64,000 bases of DNA from NCBI GenBank assembly GCA_018873225.1, contig JAEILZ010000001.1:6324001-6388000 (forward strand), read 5' to 3'. The position numbers and the translations under genes are program-made. The stretch comes from [Phialemoniopsis] sp. UDSM-2020 (Eukaryota; Ascomycota; Sordariomycetes; Thyridiales; Thyridiaceae). Of this stretch, positions 1 through 9,684 are shown piece after piece. The notes beneath the pieces are model-generated. The model ran no database searches, had not been told where the DNA came from, and saw nothing but the letters and a program-made list of their open reading frames with translations. Each line of letters begins with the position of its first letter. Within the stretch, counting starts at the first letter, position 1.

Positions 1-271
1 TCAGCTGCTGGAGTTTCTTGGCCCTGGCGAGAGCAACTTCCATTGCGTCTTTCCGTCCTCGGAAGTAATTCTGCGTCTTGTCGAAAACTTGGTGCGCTTG
101 AAGGATCTTCAGAAGCCTTGACTGTCTCTCCAGGATCTCGCGCGTGAAGAGAAAGTCGGCAAGCTGATCAACATTTAGATTGGACTTGGCTCTCTCCTGC
201 TCTATGAGCTCTGATCCCTGGGGCCCTGAAGGTTTCAGGGCCTGCACCCAGTCTGGGTTTGGAGGCGGCAT
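1..271 (-). CDS. acyl-CoA oxidase, N-terminal part (cut by window edge)
   Basis: Peroxisomal acyl-CoA oxidase catalyses the first step of fatty-acid beta-oxidation (FAD-dependent, releases H2O2). The frame is open on the minus strand from the ATG at 271 to the window edge and gives about 90 residues of an expected ~700. The N-terminus starts MPPNPDWVQALKPSGPQGSE and continues with an ERAKSNLNVDQLADFLFTRE stretch, then a segment containing DKTQNYFRGRKDA. This is the alpha-helical N-terminal domain of fungal POX proteins. The start was chosen because this conserved N-terminus begins exactly there. No FAD or catalytic residues lie in the visible part. Three CCTCGG motifs upstream fit fatty-acid regulation. 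Confidence 0.85.
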   Translation of the reverse strand, partial: MPPPNPDWVQALKPSGPQGSELIEQERAKSNLNVDQLADFLFTREILERQSRLLKILQAHQVFDKTQNYFRGRKDAMEVALARAKKLQQL

Positions 272-1176
272 TGTGAACTGCTTCCGAATTGGTAAGTTTG
301 TAAGCCGCTGTGATGCCGCGAATGATCCTCGAAAATAATTTCCAACAAAAAGCCCTCGGCGTATCTCTAGAAAGTAGGTATGATGACAGGAATGAGCTAC
401 TCATGCTACCGTTCATGTCCGTGGAATTCCTGACTTATTATACCGGACAAGCGTACGCCAAGAAAGGGGCTACTGTCTGTGGGTCGCTGAGCTGGGCCGA
501 GGTATCTATTGAGACACAGCCTTAGAGCGAGATCGGAGGCCGGGCTAGCCCAATGTTGACATCGATGATGAGTGGATCCTCATACAGAATGCCGCCAGCA
601 CCAGCACCAGCCCCCATCCTCTCCGGCTTTTAGCAAACATGTGCCCTATTTATTGCCAGCGGGGCGGAAGTTCGTCGGGCGGTGCCAGTCTTACGCAGTA
701 GGCACCACTGATGACATGTCCTCGGCACCGGTGCCACAGACCGCGGCTTACTCAAACCCACTACACCTTTCCATGTGTGAGATGTGGCAGGTGACCTGTG
801 AGCAATATAACCATGCTACACCATCATAGAGTGGAAATCAACCTTCACATGGAGGTTCATCCCGACTTTGCTTTTCCCCGGCCGGGGTCACATCCCCACA
901 ATGATCGTACGCCGCCCGAACAAAGCCGCGTGCGTCCTGTGGTACTGCACTAAGCCTTCTAGCAGTCTCGTCGCCTCCACCCAAAGCTGTCACGGGCACG
1001 AACAGCCACGAGCTCTTGCTGGTCGAGCACGACATGCGCAGTTGAACATCAGAGGCAGGTCCCTGTAACGGGCTACGAATAAAGTAGCCAAGGCGGTCAT
1101 AGAGACAGCATTCATCATTTATCTGCTTGTTCTTAACTGTCGCGCCCTTATAACAAGCCGCAAATGAATGCACTCT
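272..1176. promoter_or_regulatory. acyl-CoA oxidase upstream region with three CCTCGG motifs
   Basis: This gene-free stretch lies upstream of the acyl-CoA oxidase start. It contains CCTCGG at 354-359, its reverse complement CCGAGG at 497-502, and CCTCGG at 720-725. CCTCGG is the established core bound by FarA/FarB, the fatty-acid-responsive regulators of Aspergillus nidulans. About 0.4 occurrences would be expected by chance in 905 bp counting both strands. Short ORFs here look random. Confidence 0.5.
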
Positions 1177-1896
1177 TCAGGCAACGTCAGCCTCTGCGAG
1201 CTCCGTCTCCAAGTCGGCATTAAGCGCCCTCTCCGTCGCTTGATATGTAGCAAACTGGCCTCCTGCCATGCTCTCGGTGATCTCTTTAATCTCTGCGAGA
1301 ACCCTTTCAGCCTCTGCCCTCTTTGCAGGTCCCTGCATCCACAGAGCCTTGGCAATAATTCTCCGGGCATTAATCGCCTGCGGAGAATCCCTTCCAAGAC
1401 GTTCGTGGGCATCCATCCATGCGCATACCCTTCGCTCCGTCTTCACCGCCTCTTCGTACTTTCCAGTTTGGATGAGATAATCGGCTAGCATGTGTAGGGT
1501 GCTCTGCTCATTGAGGCCGAGCATCTGCTGGATTGTCCCACCCGCTTCCGGAAGCATTTTGAGATCCATTTGGATTCCATACTTGGCCAGTAAAAGAGTA
1601 TACCTGGCCTTGTTGTAGCTCTCCTCTTGGGGTGTAATATCCGGGACTTCTTCGAGTTTGCTGTCTACTAGTTGCAGGAGGAGCCGAAGCTTCGCATCAT
1701 TGGAGTCCGTACTATCTGGGTCGATAGGGAGCAACTTGCGTTCCTCCAAGGTAAAATTCTCCAAGAAGCTGCGACAAAGACTGTATTCCAAGCTGTCCCA
1801 GAAGCGGCAGGCGGGTATCGGAATTTCCCATGGAAACTTCTGAGCAGTCGATGTCCCGATGTTGTTGTTTGAGTATCGATAAAGAGTTTGTGCCAT
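1177..1896 (-). CDS. TPR-like hypothetical protein
   Basis: Single-exon ORF of 239 residues from the ATG at 1896 (MAQTLYRY). The frame stays open upstream to 2055, but that part looks non-coding. From about residue 90 on, the protein is a series of helical segments with tetratricopeptide spacing (YNKARYTLLLAKYG, LADYLIQTGKYEEAVKTERR, AINARRIIAKALWMQG). This resembles the helical-repeat hypothetical proteins common in Sordariomycetes. There is no signal peptide, membrane segment or catalytic motif, so it is probably cytosolic with an unknown partner. The function is not recognised. Confidence 0.7.
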   Translation of the reverse strand: MAQTLYRYSNNNIGTSTAQKFPWEIPIPACRFWDSLEYSLCRSFLENFTLEERKLLPIDPDSTDSNDAKLRLLLQLVDSKLEEVPDITPQEESYNKARYTLLLAKYGIQMDLKMLPEAGGTIQQMLGLNEQSTLHMLADYLIQTGKYEEAVKTERRVCAWMDAHERLGRDSPQAINARRIIAKALWMQGPAKRAEAERVLAEIKEITESMAGGQFATYQATERALNADLETELAEADVA

Positions 1897-2061
1897 TGTC
1901 ATCTCAGTGGAATCATCACAATGAGGGAGAAGACAAACAGACGTTGCGGTGAGAACTTCAACGGCATTAATTACCTCATGTGCACGTGACCATAAGACAA
2001 CGTAGCATTGTGATGTTGCGACGTGAAAAGTTGTCATGCCGGTCATCCAGAACATGATTCA

Positions 2062-4173
2062 TTATATGGGAGAAATACTGATACTGTCTGCAGACAACGA
2101 ACCGTCCGTTACAATCAGGCCCACCGCTCCGCCCGCGTAATCCCCATCGATGGCCGTCAAATCCACGCCATCAACTTGACCCCTGATATTGTTCCCTTGC
2201 AGAGTCAAGGTGACTTCGTATCTAGTATCGTGCTTCCAGTCGAACGCCTTGCTCTCCAATTCAATCCTCTTCTCGTCCACGGCCTTGACTAGAGCAATCC
2301 GCTTGTCTTTCTGGAAGACAAGAGCATAGTAGCGATTGAGGCCTTGAACCCGAGCTGCCACACCCATCGGACCACCAAAGTTCACGGTAAAGTTGGAAAC
2401 CGTCACCTGATAATCGCGCCAGTCCCGAGTCCCTTGGCTGATAATGCCCTCGCCTCGGTCTTGGGCGAGGAAGAAGGACGGCCCCATATCCGTGTGCATC
2501 TTGTCCACGGAAGTGACCCAGGCCCGTCGCCAAAAGCTCTGCGACTTGTTCACCGGCCGTCGTAGAGACATCCGAGGTGCGCCATCCCAGCGTAAGCTGT
2601 GCAGAAATACGGTAGTATCCGAGGGCGGAGAACCTTGTGCAGTGTCGATTGCAAGTCCAACCTGTTGAATGGGACAGTTTTCGAGGCTCTCAGGGATCGT
2701 CCACTCGATAGAACCATGCTCTCCTGGCTTGACGACTGTTGTGCTGCTATCTGTGGTAGTCAGGTTATCCTGCTCGTCGTATGCCTTGACCCTCAACCGC
2801 ACAATCGAGTCCGTCGTATTACTTTCTGCTGCATGAAATTCGGCTTTCAATGTTTGGCCGGGATAGACGAGAGGCGAGGCCATCATCTCATAATTGCGGT
2901 CGACTTGAAGGATGTCTAACGGGGTGAATGTTTGGGTCAAGACTTCCACAGGCATGTCCACATCTGCCATGCCGTTTAAACGGACCCCGAGGCTGTCGAC
3001 CTCGCCGTCCTTTCCTTGGTTGACAGAGACTGCATGAGAATTCGCCGCCTGGAATCCTTGAACGCCACGAGGAAGAGAGAAGTGGAACTGGGCACCGCTC
3101 TTTGGCGGTTGGATCTCTGGCTTTGCAGAGAGGCGTCGACCAATGTTTGCGATATCGTAGGCGATGCGCGTGGCGTTGTTGATTGAATAGCCACCATCAG
3201 CACTTGATATGATCGCTCGGTCAGCCAGTGGTCCCAGCCAGTCAGGACCACCTTCGAAGGCGGACATCCCGTGCATCAGAGCAACCAGGCATGCGACATT
3301 GCCAGAATTACAATCTGTATCCCAGCCACAGGTATTGATGATGTGCATCGCCCTGTGAAAGTCATGGCCCCCATATAACAATGCCATAATCATGATGGCA
3401 TGGTTGGGAACAACGTGACAAATACCCAAGTACTTATCATAGCCGTAGTTGTCTTCGATCCTTTGGCGAGTTTGTCTCCAGTCGTTGTCTTGAGCCACCC
3501 AAGATCGAACATCAGCAATCATCTTGGCGATGAGCGAGTCGCTGGGAATGACACCGAGCCCGACATTGAGCAAGTGGTCAACATCTTTGGAAATGAAGGC
3601 CTCGGCCTCCATGGCCGCCCACAGCTTAGCGGCGTATACCGCTTCGCCGTCATGGCTCACCCGCGCTGCGGCCTCTGCGAGCTGTGATGCTAGGGCCGGA
3701 TTTCTAGGCGCGACCATGGCCCATCCGTCGATAAAAATCTGTGCGCCGATTTGTTCCGCCATGGTCGTGCCGTTGGTGACGGCAGCGCCGCTCAGGGGGG
3801 CAGCGATGCCATTCTTCAAGTTGAGGAAAGTCGTGTGTTCTGTCGAGATGCCATTTCCACCCCACCAGAAAATGCTGCGGCGTTCAATGACCTGGTTCAA
3901 CCAAGTCTTGCCAATCTCTTCGGACGAGATATCGGAGCGTGCGCCATGTTCCTCTAGTGCGCGAACGAAAGCAAAGGTTCCCGACACATCATCGTCGATG
4001 ACTACCAGTGGCACACCCAGCTTATCGTGCACGTAGTACTCGATGTCGCCGAGCTTGTCTTGGATCTCCTGATAGGTCCAGTTTTCGAAGGGCCGACCCA
4101 GGTACACGCCGACAAGCTTGCCCAATACGCCTGCATAGACGCGTTGCAGGTAGTCTTCGGGCAGCGTAGTCAT
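2062..4173 (-). CDS. ADP-ribosylglycohydrolase family protein
   Basis: Intronless protein of 703 residues from the ATG at 4173 (MTTLPEDYLQRVYAG). An in-frame ATG at 4209 is the alternative start. The N-terminal ~330 residues are an ADP-ribosylglycohydrolase (ARH/DraG) fold: LGKLVGVYLGRPFE near the start, then VVIDDDVSGTFAF with the Mg-binding acidic run. Later, INTCGWDTDCNSGNVA carries the second metal-binding Asp pair. After a linker of beta-rich sequence, the last ~150 residues look like a concanavalin-like beta-sandwich (YQVTVSNFTVNFGG, RYYALVFQKDKR). No signal peptide is obvious. Related proteins hydrolyse ADP-ribosyl bonds. The substrate is unknown, and the C-terminal module suggests glycan binding (inference). 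It is divergent from the sugar permease at 4967. Confidence 0.85.
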   Translation of the reverse strand: MTTLPEDYLQRVYAGVLGKLVGVYLGRPFENWTYQEIQDKLGDIEYYVHDKLGVPLVVIDDDVSGTFAFVRALEEHGARSDISSEEIGKTWLNQVIERRSIFWWGGNGISTEHTTFLNLKNGIAAPLSGAAVTNGTTMAEQIGAQIFIDGWAMVAPRNPALASQLAEAAARVSHDGEAVYAAKLWAAMEAEAFISKDVDHLLNVGLGVIPSDSLIAKMIADVRSWVAQDNDWRQTRQRIEDNYGYDKYLGICHVVPNHAIMIMALLYGGHDFHRAMHIINTCGWDTDCNSGNVACLVALMHGMSAFEGGPDWLGPLADRAIISSADGGYSINNATRIAYDIANIGRRLSAKPEIQPPKSGAQFHFSLPRGVQGFQAANSHAVSVNQGKDGEVDSLGVRLNGMADVDMPVEVLTQTFTPLDILQVDRNYEMMASPLVYPGQTLKAEFHAAESNTTDSIVRLRVKAYDEQDNLTTTDSSTTVVKPGEHGSIEWTIPESLENCPIQQVGLAIDTAQGSPPSDTTVFLHSLRWDGAPRMSLRRPVNKSQSFWRRAWVTSVDKMHTDMGPSFFLAQDRGEGIISQGTRDWRDYQVTVSNFTVNFGGPMGVAARVQGLNRYYALVFQKDKRIALVKAVDEKRIELESKAFDWKHDTRYEVTLTLQGNNIRGQVDGVDLTAIDGDYAGGAVGLIVTDGSLSADSISISPI

Positions 4174-4966
4174 GTTGGCTATGTCCGGATAGATCTCAGA
4201 AGTTCGCATCGCAGCCCGATGACTCTCGGGGACGTGCGTGCTGTGATGCCTTCTGTCTGTGGGCGGACATCTCCCATTCACGTGACGCGGACCTTGATAT
4301 CCCACTCGGCGGAGCAAGACTCACAAAGTAGGCAAAGTAACGGAGCTGCCCAGCCAATCAGACCCAGGCTTGTGTTCCTCGGCAAAGATTTACATACCGG
4401 GACAGGGAAACGTTCGAATGAGGGGGATCAGCAGATTCTCCACTATTGTTAAAGGATTTCACGGAATGCAGGATTAGCTCAGTCATCCGCTGCGCTGTTT
4501 GTTTACTGCATGTAGACTCCGCGGGCCCGTCTTTCGGAATTCCTTATTTTGGTGTACAACTTAAATCCTTTAGAGGACAAAAGGCAGTCAGTCATGTCCC
4601 CAAAGAGTGACAAACTTTAGCAATACCTAACCCAGGCTCACGGGAAAATTCAAGCGTGCGCGGCATTTCGTTGCCCCATAGAATGTGCAGGGTTCTCGGT
4701 GCTATTTATCTGATCGACCTAAGGTCGTAGCTTGAAAGGGCTTAATGGTCGAGAGGATGACAAGCCTAGACTAGGGGTACCGGTTAGAGCGTTTTAACCT
4801 CCGCTTTGTCACGGACGGAGCGACTTCTCTTCTGAAAAAAGAGTCACGACTCACGCCACACAAATTACCTTCCTTAAGTAGGAGTGGCCCCGCATACGCT
4901 TTCTGTTCCCTCTCAACTCCAACTGTGTCTCATCTTCCCTAGGCGTGACACTGGCTTGCATAGAAA
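4174..4966. promoter_or_regulatory. divergent intergenic region
   Basis: Shared upstream region of the ADP-ribosylglycohydrolase gene (minus) and the MFS sugar permease gene (plus). I see no additional gene and no recognisable operator. Confidence 0.5.
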
Positions 4967-6593
4967 ATGGCGACTCGAAAGATATCGCGTTTTATTCCAC
5001 GAGACCCGAAATGGCTCATAGCCTGTTTGATCTCGGTGTCGGTGGTGGATTCTGTGGTAAGCCGCGTGTCTTCCCTCGGGATGCTTGCCCGTAAGCAACA
5101 ACCAAGGACCACCTCTCACCTACGTTTCTAGTTGGTTGGTTACGATAGCTCCTTGATGGGCAGTCTCAACGTCATGCCCACCTATAGCAACTACTTCACC
5201 CTCACGACAACGACAAAGTCTCTCAACACCGCCATCTCGTATGTCGGCGGCGCCGCCATGTCACCTTTCGCCGGCTTCCTGGCCGACTGGCGTGGTCGGA
5301 AGGAGTGCGTGTACTGGTCCGCCCTGCTGGCGCTGATTGGCGGTGTTATCCAAGGCTCGGCACAAAACATCGGCATGTTCATCGCCGGACGATGCATCGT
5401 CGGCGCGGGCATGGGTCTGGCCCAGACCGCCGCCCCGACCCTTGTCGCTGAGACCACCCCGGTCAAGTATCGTGGCTTTGCCCTCGGTTTGTACTATGCT
5501 TGCTGGGGTGTAGGCACTCTGATCGCAGCTGGCGTGTGCTTTGGAGTAAGTCAGACACATACACATTGCGTATAGAAGCAGCGTAGTGAACGTTGAACTG
5601 ACACGGGCTTCTCGGCCGCCTTAGACCCAAAACATCGGTTCCACGTATGCATGGCGCATCCCAAGTCTCCTCCAGGCCGTCCCTAGCCTGGTCTGCTTCT
5701 TCATATTGCAGTTTGTCCCGGAATCCCCGCGCTGGCTGATCAGTCATGACCGTCATGAAGAGGCCCAGGAGATTCTTGGTATCCTCAATGGTGGTCAACA
5801 AGATGAAGTCCTGGTCCAGTACCGCGAGATTGCAGATACGATCGCCTTTGAGAAGAGCCACAATTTGTCCATCGTCCAGGCCATCTCCAAAAAATCCAAC
5901 AGAAAACGACTCTTATTGACGACGACGTTCTCGGCTATCGTTATGCTCCCGGGTACCAACATCATCACCTTCTATTTCGGCGATATGCTCCAAGGTGCCG
6001 GCATACGGGATCCCACCACCCAGCTTCAAATCAATGTCATTCTCGCCTCTTGGAGTCTGGTCATCGCCGTTGTTTCGTCCTGGTATGCCGACTGGCTGGG
6101 TCGAAGGTGGCTATGTTGCATCAGCCTTGCACTTCAGACTGCTTTCATCTTCATCTTCGGGGGCCTCACAAAAGTCTATGGCGAGTCAACGGACACGTCA
6201 GGTATCTATGGCACTATCGCCGTCATCTTTCTATACAACGGCGCCTACAATTGGGGAATCACGCCACTGACCGTCCTCTACCCCCCCGAAGTCCTGTCAT
6301 TCGACATCAGAAGTGTAGGCATGGGCTTCTATACCTTTACCACAAAATGCTGCGGACTCTTGGCTGCCATGGCCATACCGTTTGGGCTACAAGCCATCGG
6401 CTGGCAGTTTTATCTGGTGAATGGATGTTTTGACGCACTCATGCTAGCTTTTGTGTTTGCTACGTGGGTGGAGACTCGTGGCCTGACCCTTGAGGAGGTC
6501 GACAAGCTGTTTGACAAGGAGAAGCGCGCTATCGTTGCTGAGCAAGTCAAGGAAGAGACAAACAAGGAATTGGGCCATACTGAGACGGTTTGA
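4967..6593 (+). CDS. MFS sugar transporter
   Basis: Plasma-membrane sugar:H+ symporter of the fungal hexose/lactose permease group. Three exons, 4967-5056, 5132-5545 and 5625-6593, with GTAAGC..TAG and GTAAGT..TAG introns, give 490 residues. The start at 4967 (MATRKISRFIPRDPKW) precedes the first helix. Family motifs: VGYDSSLMGSLN in TM1, GRKECVYW after TM2, FVPESPRWLISHDRHEEA after TM6, and ETRGLTLEEVDKLFDKE at the end of TM12. About twelve hydrophobic segments are visible. It is convergent with the GH78 rhamnosidase gene, and coupled uptake of a released sugar is possible (inference). The substrate cannot be assigned from sequence. Confidence 0.92.
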
Positions 6594-6878
6594 AAAGTCT
6601 AGTTTTCCAGGTTTGGTAATTATACCCTGGCTGAAACAGGGGTGTATCGTATCAGTCAAGGACAGAAACGGCAGAGCTCTACGAAGGTTGCAGGCTGAAA
6701 TTTCGACCCCCCCAGTCAGGTATCGACTGCTAGGTGGAGGGCTATCCCACTACCCAAAATCATACAGGTCAATACCTCGCAGAGACGTCTTAGTCACCCT
6801 TACCACCTCTGTAGGATGAGGAAGGGGTTGTATATTTCCTAGCCTAGCGGATATCTCTTAACGTAAGTGAGGCGGATA

Positions 6879-9644
6879 TCAAAATTCCGCTCTTCCCCAT
6901 GGAGGTAGTAATGCCTTTGGCGGCCAGTCTGTTTGTACAAATTGAGTCTCCAGAATGTGTTCTCCCGATCCGACCTGGCGTGCAATATCGTCGCCAGGCA
7001 TGGTGATGACGGCGCTCGAATTCGGGGGAACTTGCAGACGCAACGTGAATCGAGTCCCTTCCAACGCCCACCTCAGTTCGATCCGGCCATATCTTGACTC
7101 AAATATGGTCTCAGCCCATGTAAGCTCTACATTTGGCCGTGGCCTCACCCTCAAGACTTTCCAGCCAGGCTCGACCGCCTCGAGACCGCCCACATCGGCG
7201 TGGAGCCAGTGCGCTATGCTTCCAAGGGCGTGATGATTAAAGCTCGTCATCGAGCCAGGATTGACGGTTCCATCTGGGAGCATGCTGTCCCACCGTTCCC
7301 ACGTCGTCGTGGCGCCCATCGTGATCGGATACAGATATGAGGGGCACCTCCTCTGTAACAGCATACCGTAGGCCAAATCGATCTTGCCGGCACGCGTTAA
7401 TGTCCCGGGTAAGTAAGCCGTGCCTACGAAACCGGACGTAATAGCGAAGTCATTCAAACAGACTATCCGGGCGAGACGAGCTTCAGCCTGTTTCCGCAGT
7501 TTGCTGTTATCATTGTTCGACTCGGGAAGAAGGTTGAAGGACAGTGCTAGCGAAATAGCGGTGGCCGTGTCTGGGAGCACAAACCCCGCTGCTGTGAGGT
7601 ATTTGTCTTGCCACGTGCGAATGAGACGTGCGTGCATGTCTTTGAACCGTGACGAATCGGCCGACTTGGCTAGCAGCCCGGCCACTTCGGCAACGATTCG
7701 AGTCGACTCCACAAGGAAGCAGTCAGCGACAAAAGCACCATCGGTAGTACCTCTTCCGGAATCATTCTGAGGTGCTCGAGGGTCAAGCCAGTCCCCAAAC
7801 TGCCACTGCTCTGGATCCCAAAGATCGTCGTCGCCTCGAGATACACCGTGCTCGAGATACTGGAACATGCTGTCGTACTGTCGTGATAGAAATCCGATGT
7901 CCCCAAAGGTACGGTACAGCTCCCAAGGTATCATGACGGAGGCGTCCCCCCAAACACCATTCGGCATCGGATCCCATGCATGACCATCGTCGTCCTTTCT
8001 CAGTAAACAGTTGGGCACAAATAAGGGTACCACGCCTTGACGCCAATATGGACTGTCTTCCATCTGGTCCAAGTATAAATCTTGCAGCCAATTCCCTAGC
8101 ATTCCGGACGTGTCGTACAGAAAATTCGCAGTGGGCGTAAAGAGATTCAGGTCACCAGTCCAGCCCATCCGCTCGTCTCTTGAAGGGCATTCCGTAGGGA
8201 CGCTGAGGAAGTTGCTCTTCATGCCCCACAAAGAGTTCTCGTGCAGGCGAGTCACTTCTTTATTTGAGCATGAAAACCACCCCGTCCGTGACATATCTGT
8301 ATGTAGGACCTCGGCAACAAGACTCGACTCCGCGAGGGGGCACTCCATGTCCTCAGTGCCCCAGCCTGTGATTTCCACATATCTGAACCCATGGAATGTA
8401 TGAACTGGGTGCCAATCAAGTATCTCACGCCCATCACATATAAGTACGTCTGTCGCCTCCGCTGTCCGTAGGGGCCGCTGTACAATTTCGCCGTCTTGGA
8501 CGACTTCCGCATGCCGAAAATGGATGTGAGTGCCTTGTGGCTTCTGGATCCGTCGAATACAGATGCGGCCAGCAATATTCTGGCCAAAGTCAACGATGGT
8601 GGCATTGCCAGATCGCGACTTGATGATCTCCTTGGGCTCAATCCTGTCTATCACCCTGACTGGAGGGGCATCCGGCGAGACGAGCTCGCCTACGGGGATG
8701 GGAGATACTTGTGTTAAAAATCGGTCAACGAGGTCCGGCCTCTCGGCCGAGACAGATGTTCGATCATCAACTTCACCGTTGTATATCTCGCTGCTCACCA
8801 AGGAGCTACGAGCAGCACTCCAGGTGTTGTCAGTGCTCAGCACCGTCGTTGGGGTTGGCGAGTCAACGGTCCAGATCTCGAGCTGTGCCAAGGCACCGAG
8901 CTTATCACCATATATGAACCGTTTCGAAGCCCATGTCCATGCGGAGGCAAACCATCCGGCGGCTACCTCGATCTCGATCTCGTTGGATTCGAGACACCTC
9001 AGGAGGTGTTTGACGTCAAATATCTGGTAATGCAGCCTTCTGTGGTAAGTCTGCCAGCCGGGGCTCAGGCAATGATCACCGACCTCCAGGCCATTGATCC
9101 GTGCAGTATAGGTACCGTGACTTGTGATATAAAGCCGTGCTTTATCAATGGCGCTGTGGTGAAAGGGTAAGTTGAAACTTTTGCGGAAGCGCAGTGGAAG
9201 AGCGGATCCATTTGGGGTTAACGGCCAAGAGGTTGACACCGTTATCATGCGCCCAGTCCAGTCCTCTTTGTGCAGTAAGGAAATCTCTAGTACACTAGGA
9301 GCAGACCATTCGGTCCAAGACGTCTTCTGATTCTGGTCGGCGTCAAAGTAGCAGCCGCAGCATCTCACACGCACCAGGCGACGCGCACGAGAGGCCAGAC
9401 CCTCCGGCTGGGGCCATGGCACTAGCACCGAGTCAGAGCTCTCGACATTGAAGACTTGAGGATCTCCGGTCCCCTCCGAGATCTCGATCTCGTAGGCAGT
9501 TTGCTTCCAGTCGGAAATGTCTCGATTGTGGTTTGAGAATCTCCATGAAATCCGTGGCCGTGGACAATGGACACCAAAACCGTCATGGTGTTGCTCGAAT
9601 GTTGGTGGTAGAACTGCTACCAATGCTGCCGATCTGTGCATCAT
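6879..9644 (-). CDS. GH78 alpha-L-rhamnosidase
   Basis: Intronless protein of 921 residues hydrolysing terminal alpha-L-rhamnosyl bonds of plant glycosides or pectin side chains (family GH78). The start at 9644 (MMHRSAALVAVLPPTFEQHH) was chosen because the conserved N-terminal beta domain begins there. The open frame extends 36 codons upstream without family character. The catalytic (alpha/alpha)6 barrel carries TECPSRDERMGWTGD at about residue 485-495, the region of the catalytic acid, and GSMTSFNHHALGSIAHW at about residue 800. It ends with the usual C-terminal beta domain. There is no signal peptide, so it may act intracellularly on imported glycosides. Only 40 bp separate its start from the 3' end of the chitinase-like gene upstream. 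Confidence 0.92.
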   Translation of the reverse strand: MMHRSAALVAVLPPTFEQHHDGFGVHCPRPRISWRFSNHNRDISDWKQTAYEIEISEGTGDPQVFNVESSDSVLVPWPQPEGLASRARRLVRVRCCGCYFDADQNQKTSWTEWSAPSVLEISLLHKEDWTGRMITVSTSWPLTPNGSALPLRFRKSFNLPFHHSAIDKARLYITSHGTYTARINGLEVGDHCLSPGWQTYHRRLHYQIFDVKHLLRCLESNEIEIEVAAGWFASAWTWASKRFIYGDKLGALAQLEIWTVDSPTPTTVLSTDNTWSAARSSLVSSEIYNGEVDDRTSVSAERPDLVDRFLTQVSPIPVGELVSPDAPPVRVIDRIEPKEIIKSRSGNATIVDFGQNIAGRICIRRIQKPQGTHIHFRHAEVVQDGEIVQRPLRTAEATDVLICDGREILDWHPVHTFHGFRYVEITGWGTEDMECPLAESSLVAEVLHTDMSRTGWFSCSNKEVTRLHENSLWGMKSNFLSVPTECPSRDERMGWTGDLNLFTPTANFLYDTSGMLGNWLQDLYLDQMEDSPYWRQGVVPLFVPNCLLRKDDDGHAWDPMPNGVWGDASVMIPWELYRTFGDIGFLSRQYDSMFQYLEHGVSRGDDDLWDPEQWQFGDWLDPRAPQNDSGRGTTDGAFVADCFLVESTRIVAEVAGLLAKSADSSRFKDMHARLIRTWQDKYLTAAGFVLPDTATAISLALSFNLLPESNNDNSKLRKQAEARLARIVCLNDFAITSGFVGTAYLPGTLTRAGKIDLAYGMLLQRRCPSYLYPITMGATTTWERWDSMLPDGTVNPGSMTSFNHHALGSIAHWLHADVGGLEAVEPGWKVLRVRPRPNVELTWAETIFESRYGRIELRWALEGTRFTLRLQVPPNSSAVITMPGDDIARQVGSGEHILETQFVQTDWPPKALLPPWGRAEF

Positions 9645-9684
9645 AGCAATCGTGTGGTGCTTGATCACAGGGTGTCTGCTGTCA

